Below, piece after piece: positions 37,566 to 47,786 of a stretch of DNA of 64,000 nt. Position numbers and translations under genes: made by a program. Position 1 is the first letter of the stretch; every line of letters starts with the position of its first letter. Where the stretch lies: NCBI RefSeq assembly GCF_000472445.1, contig NZ_AXAJ01000001.1:558643-622642 (forward strand), in the 5' to 3' direction. The DNA is from Burkholderia sp. WSM2230. GTDB lineage: Bacteria > Pseudomonadota > Gammaproteobacteria > Burkholderiales > Burkholderiaceae. A model generated the notes under the pieces. The model had not been told where the DNA came from and ran no database searches. It saw only the letters and a list, made by a program, of their open reading frames with translations.

Positions 37566-38686
37566 ACACACCACGCATGGAGTCCGTGGGCCGCGCGCCG
37601 GTGTTCGGCTGGGACGTCGGCGGCGCGCACGTCAAAGTGTCGATGAGCGGTGCCGGCGGCGTGCTGCTCGACGTCGGGCAATGGGCCTGTCCGTTGTGGC
37701 AGGGGCTCGAACATCTCGAACGTACGATCGACCTGGTGTTCGAGCGCTGGCCGGTCGCGAAGACCTACGCCGCGCTCCACGCGGTGACGATGACCGGCGA
37801 GATGGTCGACCTGTTCGAGGACCGCGCGCAGGGCGTGCGCGCGATTGCCGCCGCGCTGGCGCAGCGGCTCGGGCCGCGCGTCGCCTTTTACGCGGGCGAG
37901 GCCGGCTGGTTGACGCGCGAGACATGCGCGGCCGGCTGGCGCAGCGTCGCGTCGGCGAACTGGCTGGCGACCGCGCGCTGGATCGCGACGCGTGTGCCGA
38001 ATGCGCTGCTGGTCGACATCGGCAGTACCACTACCGACATCATTCCGGTCGCAAACGGGCGCGTGGTCGCGCGCGCATCGACGGATGCCGGGCGGCTCGC
38101 GACCGGCGAACTCGTGTATCAGGGCGTGGTGCGCACGCCGCTGTGCGGGATTGCGGGGCGTGTCGAATTCGGCGGCGCGGCCGTCAACGTAATGAACGAA
38201 TGGTTCGCGACCACCGCCGACGTCTACCGGCTCACAGGCGAACTCGCGCCGCAATACGACCTGTACCCGAGCGCCGACAACGGTCCGAAGACCGAATTGG
38301 CGAGCCGCAGACGGATCGCGCGGATGATTGGCCGCGACGCGCATGAAGCGAGTCCCGCCGAATGGCGCGCGTTTGCGTTGCGCTGGCGTGAACTGCAACT
38401 GCGCGAGATCGGCGCGAACCTGATGCGCGTGACGGCTGTGCATCCCGAACTGGCGGCTGCGCCGCTCATCGGCGCCGGCTGCGGACGATTTCTCGCGGCA
38501 GCGCTCGCGCGGGAGGAAGCGCGCGGCTATATAGATTTCGGCACGCTCGCGGGCGGCACGGCCGATCAGGCCGAGTGGGCCGCGACCTGCGCGCCGAGCG
38601 TGGCCGTGGGGCTGCTTGCGTCGGCGCGCGATGTCGCGGCGGGTGAGGGCGCTTACGATGCCGACGCGGCGTTTCGGGCAGCGTGA
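37562..38686 (+). CDS. H4MPT-linked C1 pathway protein (TIGR03123-like, hydantoinase/actin-ATPase fold)
   Basis: 374 aa. Opens with VFGWDVGGAHVKVSMSGAGG, a phosphate-binding loop of the actin-like ATPase type, and has TMTGEMVDLFEDRAQGV and LLVDIGSTTTDIIPVANGRV. These match the TIGR03123 group ('one-C uncharacterised'), found almost only with H4MPT genes. A cofactor-synthesis role is likely; the reaction is not assigned. Coupled to the ATP-grasp gene; 192 bp separate it from the kinase gene. Confidence 0.86.
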   Translation: MNTPRMESVGRAPVFGWDVGGAHVKVSMSGAGGVLLDVGQWACPLWQGLEHLERTIDLVFERWPVAKTYAALHAVTMTGEMVDLFEDRAQGVRAIAAALAQRLGPRVAFYAGEAGWLTRETCAAGWRSVASANWLATARWIATRVPNALLVDIGSTTTDIIPVANGRVVARASTDAGRLATGELVYQGVVRTPLCGIAGRVEFGGAAVNVMNEWFATTADVYRLTGELAPQYDLYPSADNGPKTELASRRRIARMIGRDAHEASPAEWRAFALRWRELQLREIGANLMRVTAVHPELAAAPLIGAGCGRFLAAALAREEARGYIDFGTLAGGTADQAEWAATCAPSVAVGLLASARDVAAGEGAYDADAAFRAA

Positions 38687-38878
38687 GGAGTTGACCGACG
38701 GGCAACGGGCGCGGCGACTGCCGCGCGCGAAACAAGCGGCAGCAGCGGCAGAAGCTGCGCCAACATCACAACCCAGACTCGCCAACCCGGCGACCCAGGC
38801 TCAGGAGGCCAGCACACGAGCAAACCAGCAGCACAGCGGACAAGGAAACGAGGTTAATCGCAAACGAGGACAACGATC

Positions 38879-39469
38879 ATGTGGGTGGTCAAGATCGGGG
38901 GCAGCCTGAGTCACGAGCCGGCGCTGCGCCAGTGGCTCATGGAGCTATGCGAGGTGGGGGGCGGGCGCATCGTCATCGTTCCCGGCGGCGGCGATTTCGC
39001 GGACAAGGTGCGGCAATACCAGAGCGAATGGTGTTTCGACGATCTCGCCGCGCACAACATGTGTCTGCTCGCGATGACCCAGTACGCACTCCTCATGCAA
39101 GGCGTGCTGCCCGAACTCGTGCTTGCATCGAGCGAGGCGAAGATCCGCCGCGCGCTGCGCGACGGCCATGTCGCCGTGTGGGTGCCGACCGCGTTGATGC
39201 GCGACACGCCCGACGCAATGAGCAACTGGGACACGACCTCGGACAGCCTCGCCGCGTGGCTCTCGACGATGCTCAACGCCGAGCGGCTGATCGTCGTGAA
39301 GTCCTGCCCGATAGCGGGAAACGAGCGGCTCGACACACTCGCGGCCTCGGGCGTGGTGGACCGCCGCTTCGTCGATTACGTGAACGAAGCCAACTATGTG
39401 GTGGAGTTGTTCAACAAGGACAACGTCGAATTGATGCGCGACCGGTTGTTGAATACGCCGGTGATCTGA
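38879..39469 (+). CDS. Amino-acid-kinase-family protein, MfnE-like (aminomethylfuran phosphate kinase role)
   Basis: 196 aa with GAGGA upstream. Begins WVVKIGGSLSH and IVIVPGGGDFADKVR, the nucleotide and substrate loops of amino acid kinases, and continues NWDTTSDSLAAWLS and VVKSCPIAG. Short relatives of this kind accompany H4MPT/methanofuran genes; in methanogens MfnE phosphorylates 5-(aminomethyl)-3-furanmethanol phosphate. Convergent with mfnB, which makes the preceding furan, so a methylofuran-synthesis role is likely. Confidence 0.8.
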   Translation: MWVVKIGGSLSHEPALRQWLMELCEVGGGRIVIVPGGGDFADKVRQYQSEWCFDDLAAHNMCLLAMTQYALLMQGVLPELVLASSEAKIRRALRDGHVAVWVPTALMRDTPDAMSNWDTTSDSLAAWLSTMLNAERLIVVKSCPIAGNERLDTLAASGVVDRRFVDYVNEANYVVELFNKDNVELMRDRLLNTPVI

Positions 39470-39567
39470 ATGCGAGCTTGCGCCTGCTATAAACGGCGGC
39501 GCACGCAACGGCATGGCGGCGCGGGCGCTGCTGCCGCGCTGCGCGCCCAGCAGACCTTCCGCGCTGT

Positions 39568-40311
39568 TCACACGCGGACTGCTCCCGCTGCGGTGGAATC
39601 CGCCGCGAAGCCCGCAGCACGAACGCTACCCGAGCGGCTGTGCAGCGCCTCAGCCCATTGTGCGACGCGTTGCGGATCGAGCCGCGAGCGTCGGCCATCG
39701 ACGCACAATGCCGTGCGAAAACCCGCCACGTCCGGCGAGAGCGCGTGAATCTGCTCGAGCTCCGGCCAGCCGAGCGAGCCGGCGAGCCCGCAGATCGCGC
39801 CTCGTTCGCGGGTGAGCCGCAGCCACCGTGCGAGCGAATCGCTGTCCACGTGATCGAATAGCGTGCTGCCGTCCTTGGCCGATGTGTCGAACATCACTCC
39901 GGCAAAGCCGAGCGACGCGGCGTGCACGACCAGTTCGTCGTCCATGCCGCCGTCGCACAGCAGAACCGGCACCACTGCGGCGGGCAGATTCGCCAACTGT
40001 TCGACGCAGCGCCATGCCGCCGGGCCAGGCGTCACGCCCACTTTCACGTAATCGACGCCCGTATCGCTCACTTCGATCACGCGTGCGGCGATTTCATCGA
40101 GCGCTTCGGGCGGCTGGTCGCCAATCGTCGCGCTGATCGGCCTGACCGGATAGCGGGCGCGAAGCTCGCGGACAATCCGCGCGATGTCGCCAATCGACAA
40201 ACCGCCCAGCGCGCCCATGTTCGGCTCCTTGAGGTCGATCAGGTCGGCGCCGGCGCGGGCGGCGTCCAATGCTTCGTCGTGCGAGCGGACGCTCGCAAGC
40301 AATGCCGTCAT
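39568..40311 (-). CDS. mfnB: (5-formylfuran-3-yl)methyl phosphate synthase
   Basis: 247 aa. TALLASVRSHDEALDAARAG and DLIDLKEPNMGALGGLSI are the unmistakable MfnB (DUF556) opening, with Lys in LKEPN and VDYVKVGVTP as the likely catalytic lysines, and GVMFDTSAKDG following. It builds the furan of methanofuran/methylofuran from glyceraldehyde-3-phosphate. Its presence implies that the Fhc complex here carries a methylofuran. Terminal 20 residues (DSTAAGAVRV) are non-conserved. Confidence 0.92.
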   Translation of the reverse strand: MTALLASVRSHDEALDAARAGADLIDLKEPNMGALGGLSIGDIARIVRELRARYPVRPISATIGDQPPEALDEIAARVIEVSDTGVDYVKVGVTPGPAAWRCVEQLANLPAAVVPVLLCDGGMDDELVVHAASLGFAGVMFDTSAKDGSTLFDHVDSDSLARWLRLTRERGAICGLAGSLGWPELEQIHALSPDVAGFRTALCVDGRRSRLDPQRVAQWAEALHSRSGSVRAAGFAADSTAAGAVRV

Positions 40312-40372
40312 CGGTGTTCTCCGAAAAAAGCGGAAACAGCGGGAGAGATAGCGACTACGCAGCGAATCATGC

Positions 40373-40444
40373 AGCGGATCAAGCGGATTCAGCGGATTCA
40401 GCGGATTCAGCGGATTCAGCGGGTTCAGCGGGTTCAGCGGGTTA
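40373..40444 (+). repeat. 9-bp minisatellite, eight copies
   Basis: Unit AGCGGATTC in the first five copies (the first ends in A), changing to AGCGGGTTC/TTA in the last three. It fills most of the gap between mfnB and the DUF447-like gene, so it lies in the leader of mfnB. Confidence 0.85.
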
Positions 40445-40449
40445 GCGGA

Positions 40450-41034
40450 TCAAGCGGCCCGCCCGCCGGGCGCCGCAAGCCGCTCGCGGTGCCGCGCGAT
40501 AGCCGACGTGAGCCAGCCCCACGCGGTGCGCTCGGCCTCGCCGGCGGTTTTGTCTATGGCGATCTGCAGATAGGCCATCTCGCGATCGACCTTGTCGGCC
40601 GGCAGCATGAAGAGCCGGCTCACGAGAATCGCGCCTTCCACGACCGCTGCCTGCGCGCGGTTGAAACCCGCAAACGGCGCATGCGTTTCGCGGTGCACGC
40701 ATTTCATTCGCAGCACTGGGCGCTCGTTGTCGTCGCGCAATTCGTGCAGTTCCAGCTCCGCATGCGCGAGCGATTCGGCGAGTCTCACGCTCGCGACGCG
40801 GCTCGCGGCGAGCGTCGGCCATTCGGTTGCGCAATGCGTGACGCAGCCCGCGAACACGCGGACGTCGGTGGTGAAATTCAGAACCGCCGCACGCGTGGCG
40901 ACGATATTGTCCAATGTAACGGACGGACGAAAGGGCGACAGGATGACAAAGTCGCCCTCATAACGGGCTCCCATCGGCGCGACATGAGGACGGCCATCGC
41001 ACGCTGCGGTAGTGACGATCGTTTCGTGGATCAT
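40450..41034 (-). CDS. DUF447-family flavin-binding-like protein of the H4MPT cluster
   Basis: 194 aa from the ATG at 41034 (MIHETIVTTAACDGRPHVAPMG). The pattern HVAPMGARYEGDFVILSPF, VLNFTTDVRVFAGCVTH and FAGFNRAQAAVVEGAILVSRL matches DUF447, which has a split-barrel flavin-binding fold and recurs in methanopterin clusters. The reaction is not assigned. Lies between pqqA and mfnB on the same strand. Confidence 0.84.
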   Translation of the reverse strand: MIHETIVTTAACDGRPHVAPMGARYEGDFVILSPFRPSVTLDNIVATRAAVLNFTTDVRVFAGCVTHCATEWPTLAASRVASVRLAESLAHAELELHELRDDNERPVLRMKCVHRETHAPFAGFNRAQAAVVEGAILVSRLFMLPADKVDREMAYLQIAIDKTAGEAERTAWGWLTSAIARHRERLAAPGGRAA

Positions 41035-41106
41035 GGATGGGAACGCGTGTCGTGGCAGCGCTTCGGGCCGCCCGTGTTGCTGACGATTAACAATCGATCC
41101 GCAGAG

Positions 41107-41125
41107 GGGCCGCATTACGCGGCCC
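41107..41125 (-). terminator. Hairpin directly after pqqA
   Basis: Perfect 7-bp stem GGGCCGC / GCGGCCC with a 5-base loop, starting 9 bases after the pqqA stop. No T-run; it may partly end transcription or protect the pqqA message, giving more PqqA than downstream products. Confidence 0.45.
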
Positions 41126-41133
41126 ATGCGGGC

Positions 41134-41208
41134 TTAACGCGTAGCGATATACATCGTGATTTCGAAACCAAAACGCATATCGGTGTAGCTCGGAGTCGTC
41201 CATTGCAT
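41134..41208 (-). CDS. pqqA: PQQ precursor peptide PqqA (24 aa)
   Basis: 24 codons from the ATG at 41208, preceded by GGAGGAAG. The peptide begins [10 protein letters not shown] and contains [10 protein letters not shown], with the Glu16-x3-Tyr20 pair that PqqE joins to form PQQ. Length and both conserved ends match PqqA of other proteobacteria. Too short for usual gene finders. It lies about 12.3 kb upstream of pqqB instead of next to it, beside a DUF447-like gene, and has its own sigma-54-like promoter and a hairpin after the stop. Confidence 0.95.
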   Translation of the reverse strand: MQWTTPSYTDMRFGFEITMYIATR

Positions 41209-41287
41209 AGGTGCTTCCTCCATCGGTTGAAACAGCGTCATGCCGTCGGCCCGGCAGGGTGCCGGACTTCATGGGCATGATCGGCGA

Positions 41288-41303
41288 CGCAAGGTCCGTG
41301 CCG
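41288..41303 (-). promoter_or_regulatory. Sigma-54 promoter for pqqA
   Basis: On the minus strand CGGCACG, four bases (GACC), TTGCG: GG and GC elements are separated by exactly 10 bases as sigma-54 RNA polymerase needs, and 10 of 12 consensus bases match. Transcription would start about 70 bases before the pqqA ATG. Confidence 0.65.
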
Positions 41304-41447
41304 GACCGGCGACGGCAACTTGTGCGGCCAATGCCCCGCCGCGCTCCGGTTTTCGCCGGATAGCGCAAGGGGGCTAGCCCGCGCGCCGCGCGAAGCCGGG
41401 ACGGCATTTCGTGCGGCGCACTGTTCCGATAATGCAGCAAAGTGTGC

Positions 41448-41471
41448 CACCAGGGATGAAAGACCCTGGTG
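41448..41471. promoter_or_regulatory. Inverted repeat, candidate enhancer site upstream of pqqA
   Basis: CACCAGGG, 8-base spacer, CCCTGGTG. It lies about 145-170 bp upstream of the sigma-54-like promoter, a usual distance for an activator site, within the 414-bp gene-free stretch (41209-41622) shared with the divergent unknown gene. Confidence 0.4.
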
Positions 41472-41622
41472 CGGGTGTCGTTACATGTCGGATTCAAAAG
41501 GACGCGCCGCTCCTTTTTCAGGGACGGGTCGTCGCTCGCCATCAAAATTTACAGTTTGCTTTAGCTCTCAAGGTAGGTTTCCAGGTCCTCCTTTAAGGAT
41601 TGCGAAACGCAAGAAATCAACC

Positions 41623-42642
41623 ATGACTGAGACACGTCCAGGCTGCGACAACGCTCGTTGTCCCATCTGTTACCCGAACTGGAAGGAGAAGGAAGAAGTC
41701 GCAAGGCGCAGGGCCTCAGACGATAGGCAGGACTGCATTGACTGCTGGCTCAATCTGCAAAAGCGTGCGGAGGCGATAGCGTCCAGCCCTGATCCGATAG
41801 CGCGCAACAGGCGCATCAATGCCGCCTACGCTCAGCTATGGTGGGACGACCGCCGCTTTCAATGGGCGGGTCTCGCAGCGTTCGCCTCAAAGCAGGTCGG
41901 ATGTGGCCTGCTCAATGCAGCCGAAATGATCAAAACGTCGAATCGGCAGCGCGACGCATACCAGCGCTGGGAGCGGGATGCATCACCGCTCGAAAGAATG
42001 TCACCTTACGGCAGTCCGCGCATGCCGATACCGGATCAGGTGTCGGGCGAAGCCGCGGCGAAGGTGTACCAGATGCTCGGCAAGGGCAACACGGCCTTGT
42101 TTCTCGACATCTGGCCGTTGCACATGTTCTACAAGCAGTTCGGGCTTGCGCGCTTGAAGCGCTGCCTGCCGGAGAGACCATTGATCAAACATTCCGTGCG
42201 CTGGCCGATTGGCGAGTCTGTTCCGTTCGGTACGCCGCGCAAGGAAATAGAAGACGGGTTCGCTGCAATCGACCGTGGCGATCTCAAGCGAAGCGTCGCG
42301 TCTCTCGCACGTCACGAGCAACTCAATATCTTGCAACCGGCCATGTCCAACGATCCGATGTTCGTCAATCTGTTGCGCGCAAATCAGCTTGCGTGGGCAT
42401 TAAATATTCCGACCGGCTCTGCACAGCAGATCCAGTTGACTCTCGCGAATAAATGCACCGTAACTGGCGCAAACGCGCAGATCGAGATGTTCAGCAAGCT
42501 GCCGCTCGCCAACCTGGCCGACCCCGCCCAAAGAATGGCCTTTGTCTTGCGCGCCGCTGACCGATTTGACGAATTGCTTCACCAGCCACTGGAAAAGCAC
42601 GACGTGGCAAATTCCATCTACCTGATAGCCCACATGAAATGA
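41623..42642 (+). CDS. Hypothetical protein with N-terminal Cys cluster
   Basis: 339 aa from the ATG at 41623. I do not recognise it. The N-terminus has Cys8, Cys13 and Cys16 (CDNARCPIC) and CIDC near residue 38-41, a possible zinc site. The rest is soluble, helix-rich, with a DIWPLHMFYKQFGLARLKRCL stretch (given in part) and no membrane segment. Coupled by ATGA to the next gene, a membrane-anchored unknown; such a soluble-plus-anchored pair can be an effector with its immunity or chaperone partner. Base use resembles a slightly lower GC than its neighbours. Confidence 0.7.
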   Translation: MTETRPGCDNARCPICYPNWKEKEEVARRRASDDRQDCIDCWLNLQKRAEAIASSPDPIARNRRINAAYAQLWWDDRRFQWAGLAAFASKQVGCGLLNAAEMIKTSNRQRDAYQRWERDASPLERMSPYGSPRMPIPDQVSGEAAAKVYQMLGKGNTALFLDIWPLHMFYKQFGLARLKRCLPERPLIKHSVRWPIGESVPFGTPRKEIEDGFAAIDRGDLKRSVASLARHEQLNILQPAMSNDPMFVNLLRANQLAWALNIPTGSAQQIQLTLANKCTVTGANAQIEMFSKLPLANLADPAQRMAFVLRAADRFDELLHQPLEKHDVANSIYLIAHMK

Positions 42643-43265
42643 ACATGCGAAAACGATGCCTTGCATCATTCATCGGGGCTTGCGGTGTTCTGCTCGCGGC
42701 TATGGTGTGCTGGATCGCATATCGCTTTGCTAATCCTGCCGACGAGGTCATGCTGATGCTCGGCGAGCCCTATGAGCAGGTGCGCAAGCACTCGCGTTCG
42801 ACGTTACCGCCCGTTCAGGCCGGGATAAGCTGGATGGGGGCGTTGACGCGTCCCGGACGATTGCGGTTCAGCGACCCGCAGTACGGCTTCACGACGCCAC
42901 CGTCCCGTTTTTTTTCAGTCCGATACGATGAGGAGGGAAAGGTTGAGGGCGTAATCCTGTCGCCCCAGACGGAGGCGTTGCCCCTCGACGAATCCCTTGC
43001 CATCGTTATGAACTTGCAAGACCAGTTGCGGCGCGCGGGCTGGACGGCATTTCAGGCTAGCCGCTGGCGTCCCATGGCTGATACCGCTGAATTTCGTCGG
43101 TCCATTCGAAACTGCGACGATCCGACTTCGTATTGGAACGGTGGTGCCGCTTATCAGATTGGACTGGATATCAGATGCTTCCGGCCTGAGGCGGAGAACA
43201 AGGAGCGTTTTCTCGTCACGCTAGATCTGACTCCAACCTGGATGAACGACCGCCCCGGCGAATGA
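42639..43265 (+). CDS. Hypothetical membrane-anchored or secreted protein
   Basis: 208 aa. One N-terminal hydrophobic stretch (LASFIGACGVLLAAMVCWIAY) would anchor or export it; the remainder is a soluble domain with YWNGGAAYQIGLDIRCF. No family recognised. ATGA overlap with the gene before it. Ends 193 bp before cbbL. Confidence 0.7.
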   Translation: MNMRKRCLASFIGACGVLLAAMVCWIAYRFANPADEVMLMLGEPYEQVRKHSRSTLPPVQAGISWMGALTRPGRLRFSDPQYGFTTPPSRFFSVRYDEEGKVEGVILSPQTEALPLDESLAIVMNLQDQLRRAGWTAFQASRWRPMADTAEFRRSIRNCDDPTSYWNGGAAYQIGLDIRCFRPEAENKERFLVTLDLTPTWMNDRPGE

Positions 43266-43386
43266 TGCCGATTGACCGGGCATCGAAGCCGCGTTCAGCC
43301 CACGTGTCAAAACCGCATTCCACCATACGCGACAGATAACGGATCGATTAAGTCTGCCAAATAAAATCGTGAATTCCCGTTGATGA

Positions 43387-44956
<1,570 letters not shown>

Positions 44957-44958
<2 letters not shown>

Positions 44959-45037
44959 GTAGCTCGAGTGGCTTGCGTGGCTCAAGTGGCTTACGTGGCC
45001 GAAGCGGCCGAAGCGGCCCACGCGCCTTAAGCGGCGC
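44957..45037 (+). repeat. 9-bp degenerate tandem repeat between cbbL and cbbS
   Basis: Nine copies, drifting from GAGTGGCTT through AAGTGGCTT to AAGCGGCCG. It starts on the cbbL stop and fills nearly half of the 181-bp gap to cbbS; may form RNA structure between the two subunits' genes. Confidence 0.75.
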
Positions 45038-45139
45038 ATCGAAACATTCATGATGCGGATTCGCAGCAGTGCCGCCGCACTGCGCGTGAGACCGTGTCTG
45101 CCGGCTGAACGTTGCAGTCAATCAATCGCGAGGTACGTC

Positions 45140-45568
45140 ATGCGTATTACACAGGGCACCTTTTCCTTCCTGCCGGAATTGACCGACGAGGAAATCAGTT
45201 TGCAGATCGGCTATGCGTTGAGCCAGGGCTGGGCCTGCTCCGTCGAATTCACGGACGACCCGCATCCGCGCAACACGTATTGGGAAATGTGGGGGCTTCC
45301 GATGTTCGACCTTCACGACGCGGCCGGTGTGCTCCAGGAAGTGAAGGCGTGCCGCTCGGCGCGTCCCGATCACTACATCAAGGTCAACGCGTTCGACTCG
45401 GTGCGCGGCTTCGAGACGATGCGGCTGTCGTTCATCGTGAACCGGCCGGATGAGGAGCCGGGCTTCCGCCTCACGCGCGAGGACGGGCCAGCACGCGTGC
45501 AACATTACGGGCTCGCGGGCTACGCGAGCGACCGGCCTTCCGGCGCACGCTACGGTACGGAGCGCTGA
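45140..45568 (+). CDS. cbbS: RuBisCO small subunit, red type
   Basis: 142 aa from the ATG at 45140 with GAGG upstream. [33 protein letters not shown] and the extended C-terminus ([22 protein letters not shown]) characterise red-type small subunits, whose C-terminal hairpin fills the central channel of the L8S8 enzyme. Three bases before cbbX. Confidence 0.97.
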   Translation: MRITQGTFSFLPELTDEEISLQIGYALSQGWACSVEFTDDPHPRNTYWEMWGLPMFDLHDAAGVLQEVKACRSARPDHYIKVNAFDSVRGFETMRLSFIVNRPDEEPGFRLTREDGPARVQHYGLAGYASDRPSGARYGTER

Positions 45569-45571
45569 GCC

Positions 45572-46573
45572 ATGAACCTCGCGCTGCCGCCGAACATCGA
45601 TCTCGCCGCGCTCTATCGCGACTCGGGCATCGGCGAAGTGCTCGCGGAACTCGACCGCGATCTCGTCGGCCTCGCGCCGGTCAAGACGCGGATTCGCGAG
45701 ATCGCCGCGCATCTGCTTGTCGAGCGCGCGCGCGAATCGCTGGGTCTCGCGAGCGGTGCGCCGACGCTGCATATGTGTTTCTCGGGCAATCCGGGCACCG
45801 GCAAGACCACGGTTGCATTGCGCATGGCCGAGGTGCTGTACCGGCTCGGCTACATTCGCCGCAATCATCTGGTATCCGTCACGCGCGACGATCTGGTCGG
45901 CCAGTACATCGGCCATACCGCGCCGAAAACGCGTGACGTGCTCAAGCGTGCGATGGGCGGCGTGCTCTTTATCGACGAAGCGTATTACCTGTACCGTCCG
46001 GAGAATGAGCGCGATTATGGTCAGGAAGCCATAGAAATTCTGCTGCAGACCATGGAAAACCAGCGCGACGATCTTGTTGTGATTCTCGCCGGATACGCGT
46101 CGCGAATGGAAGTGTTCTTCGAGAGCAATCCCGGTTTTCGCTCGCGTATCGCGCATCACATTACGTTTCCCGATTACGGCGACGCCGAATTGCTCGACAT
46201 CGCCGAGCGCATGCTCGCGACCATGCATTACCGCTTCGACGCCGACTCGCGGCGCGCTTTCGCGGACTACCTCGCGTTGCGCACACGTCAGCCGAATTTT
46301 GCCAATGCGCGCTCGGTGCGCAATGCGCTCGACCGCTCGCGGCTGCGCCAGGCCAATCGTCTTTTCGCGAGAGCGATGGAGGGCGCCGCGCCCATCGACG
46401 CCGCCGCGCTGACGCTGATCGCTGCGGCGGATATTCGCGCGAGCCGCGTGTTTGGCGAGCCGCTTGCACCAACTGACGAACGCGCTGCGTCCACCGCTGC
46501 GTCGAACACCCGCGCGCCCGACACGCCCGACACGCCCGACGCGCAACGCCCGGCCACCGCACCGCCAGGCTGA
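45572..46573 (+). CDS. cbbX: Red-type RuBisCO activase CbbX
   Basis: 333 aa. AAA+ protein: Walker [10 protein letters not shown], Walker [12 protein letters not shown], sensor and arginine-finger regions as in [15 protein letters not shown] and [17 protein letters not shown]. It removes inhibitory sugar phosphates from RuBisCO by pulling the CbbL C-terminus. The last 35 residues (after [10 protein letters not shown]) are a low-complexity tail with [10 protein letters not shown] from a 9-bp repeat. Confidence 0.97.
   Translation: MNLALPPNIDLAALYRDSGIGEVLAELDRDLVGLAPVKTRIREIAAHLLVERARESLGLASGAPTLHMCFSGNPGTGKTTVALRMAEVLYRLGYIRRNHLVSVTRDDLVGQYIGHTAPKTRDVLKRAMGGVLFIDEAYYLYRPENERDYGQEAIEILLQTMENQRDDLVVILAGYASRMEVFFESNPGFRSRIAHHITFPDYGDAELLDIAERMLATMHYRFDADSRRAFADYLALRTRQPNFANARSVRNALDRSRLRQANRLFARAMEGAAPIDAAALTLIAAADIRASRVFGEPLAPTDERAASTAASNTRAPDTPDTPDAQRPATAPPG
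46515..46541 (+). repeat. 9-bp tandem repeat at the cbbX 3' end
   Basis: Three copies of CGCCCGACA/G encoding Pro-Asp-Thr/Ala in the activase tail. Confidence 0.6.
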
Positions 46574-46598
46574 AACAGAACAACCTCAGGAGATCGCC

Positions 46599-47714
46599 AT
46601 GCAAGACGGACGCACGACCCTTTCGAAGTTTCTCATCGACACACTCGACCGCCAGCCTTGCACGGCAGGAGGGGTGCAGAACGCGGGCCTCTCCGCGCTC
46701 CTGATCGACGTAGCCGCGGCCATCAAGTCGATTTCGGCGATGCTCACCAAGGGCGCGCTCGGCGGCCATTACGGCTCGGCGCACAGCATCAACACACATG
46801 GCGAGGAGCAGAAGAAACTCGACGTGGCCACGAACGAAATCTTCGTGCAGCACTGCGAGTGGGATGGACTTCTCGCCGCAATGGCCTCCGAGGAAATGGA
46901 GCATGTCTACACGATTCCGCAAGCCTATCCGCGCGGCGACTATCTGCTTGCGTTTGATCCGCTCGACGGTTCGTCGAACATCGACATCAACGGCGTGGTC
47001 GGCTCGATCTTCTCGGTGCTGCGCAATGTGGACGAAGCTTGCCCCGATACGCATGAGCCCGTCAGCGAGTCTTCCTTCCTGAGGCCAGGCCGCGAGCAGG
47101 TGGCGGCGGGTTATGCGATCTACGGTCCTTCGACCATGCTCGTGCTCTCGGTAGGCAGCGGCACGCATGGCTTCACGCTCGAGCGCGACATCGGCAATTT
47201 CGTGCTCACGCATTCGAATATCCGCATTCCCGCGGATACGGCGGAGTTCGCGATCAACGCGTCGAACGAGCGCTTCTGGGAGCCGCCGGTGCGCCGCTAC
47301 GTGCAGGAGTGCAAGGACGGACGAACCGGCTGCCGTGCCGAGGACTTCAACATGCGCTGGATCGCCTCGATGGTCGCGGAGGTGCATCGCATCCTGATGC
47401 GCGGCGGCGTGTTCATGTATCCGCGCGACTCCAGAACGCCGGGTATGGAAGGGCGCCTGCGGCTTCTGTATGAAGCGAACCCAATGAGCTTTCTGGTCGA
47501 GCAGGCGGGCGGCCTTTCGATTACGGGCCGCGAGCGCATTCTCGACGTCGTGCCCCCTGCGCTGCATGGCCGCGTGCCGGTGATTCTCGGCTCGCGCAAC
47601 GAAGTGGAGCGCATCGGCCGCTATCACGGCGAATACGACCGTGGCGAGGATCAGCCTTTTACGTCGCCGCTCTTTGGCCGACGCTCGCTTTTCCTGCCGG
47701 GTTTTACGGCCTGA
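46599..47714 (+). CDS. cbbF: Fructose-1,6-bisphosphatase class 1
   Basis: 371 aa from ATG 46599 with AGGAG nearby. Signatures: [20 protein letters not shown] (metal site), [20 protein letters not shown] and [17 protein letters not shown]. It supplies fructose-6-phosphate for the regeneration half of the Calvin cycle, and usually acts on sedoheptulose bisphosphate too in such operons. Confidence 0.97.
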   Translation: MQDGRTTLSKFLIDTLDRQPCTAGGVQNAGLSALLIDVAAAIKSISAMLTKGALGGHYGSAHSINTHGEEQKKLDVATNEIFVQHCEWDGLLAAMASEEMEHVYTIPQAYPRGDYLLAFDPLDGSSNIDINGVVGSIFSVLRNVDEACPDTHEPVSESSFLRPGREQVAAGYAIYGPSTMLVLSVGSGTHGFTLERDIGNFVLTHSNIRIPADTAEFAINASNERFWEPPVRRYVQECKDGRTGCRAEDFNMRWIASMVAEVHRILMRGGVFMYPRDSRTPGMEGRLRLLYEANPMSFLVEQAGGLSITGRERILDVVPPALHGRVPVILGSRNEVERIGRYHGEYDRGEDQPFTSPLFGRRSLFLPGFTA

Positions 47715-47786
47715 TTGCGCGACCCGGGTTCGCGTTAGCGGTTGACAACCCGGCCGAACACAACACCACTATCCGGAGACAAGCGC

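Noticed and set aside
38616..38909. Frame in the gap before the MfnE-like gene
   Set aside because: Ala/Gln/Arg-rich, overlaps the end of the preceding gene and the start of the next; no support.
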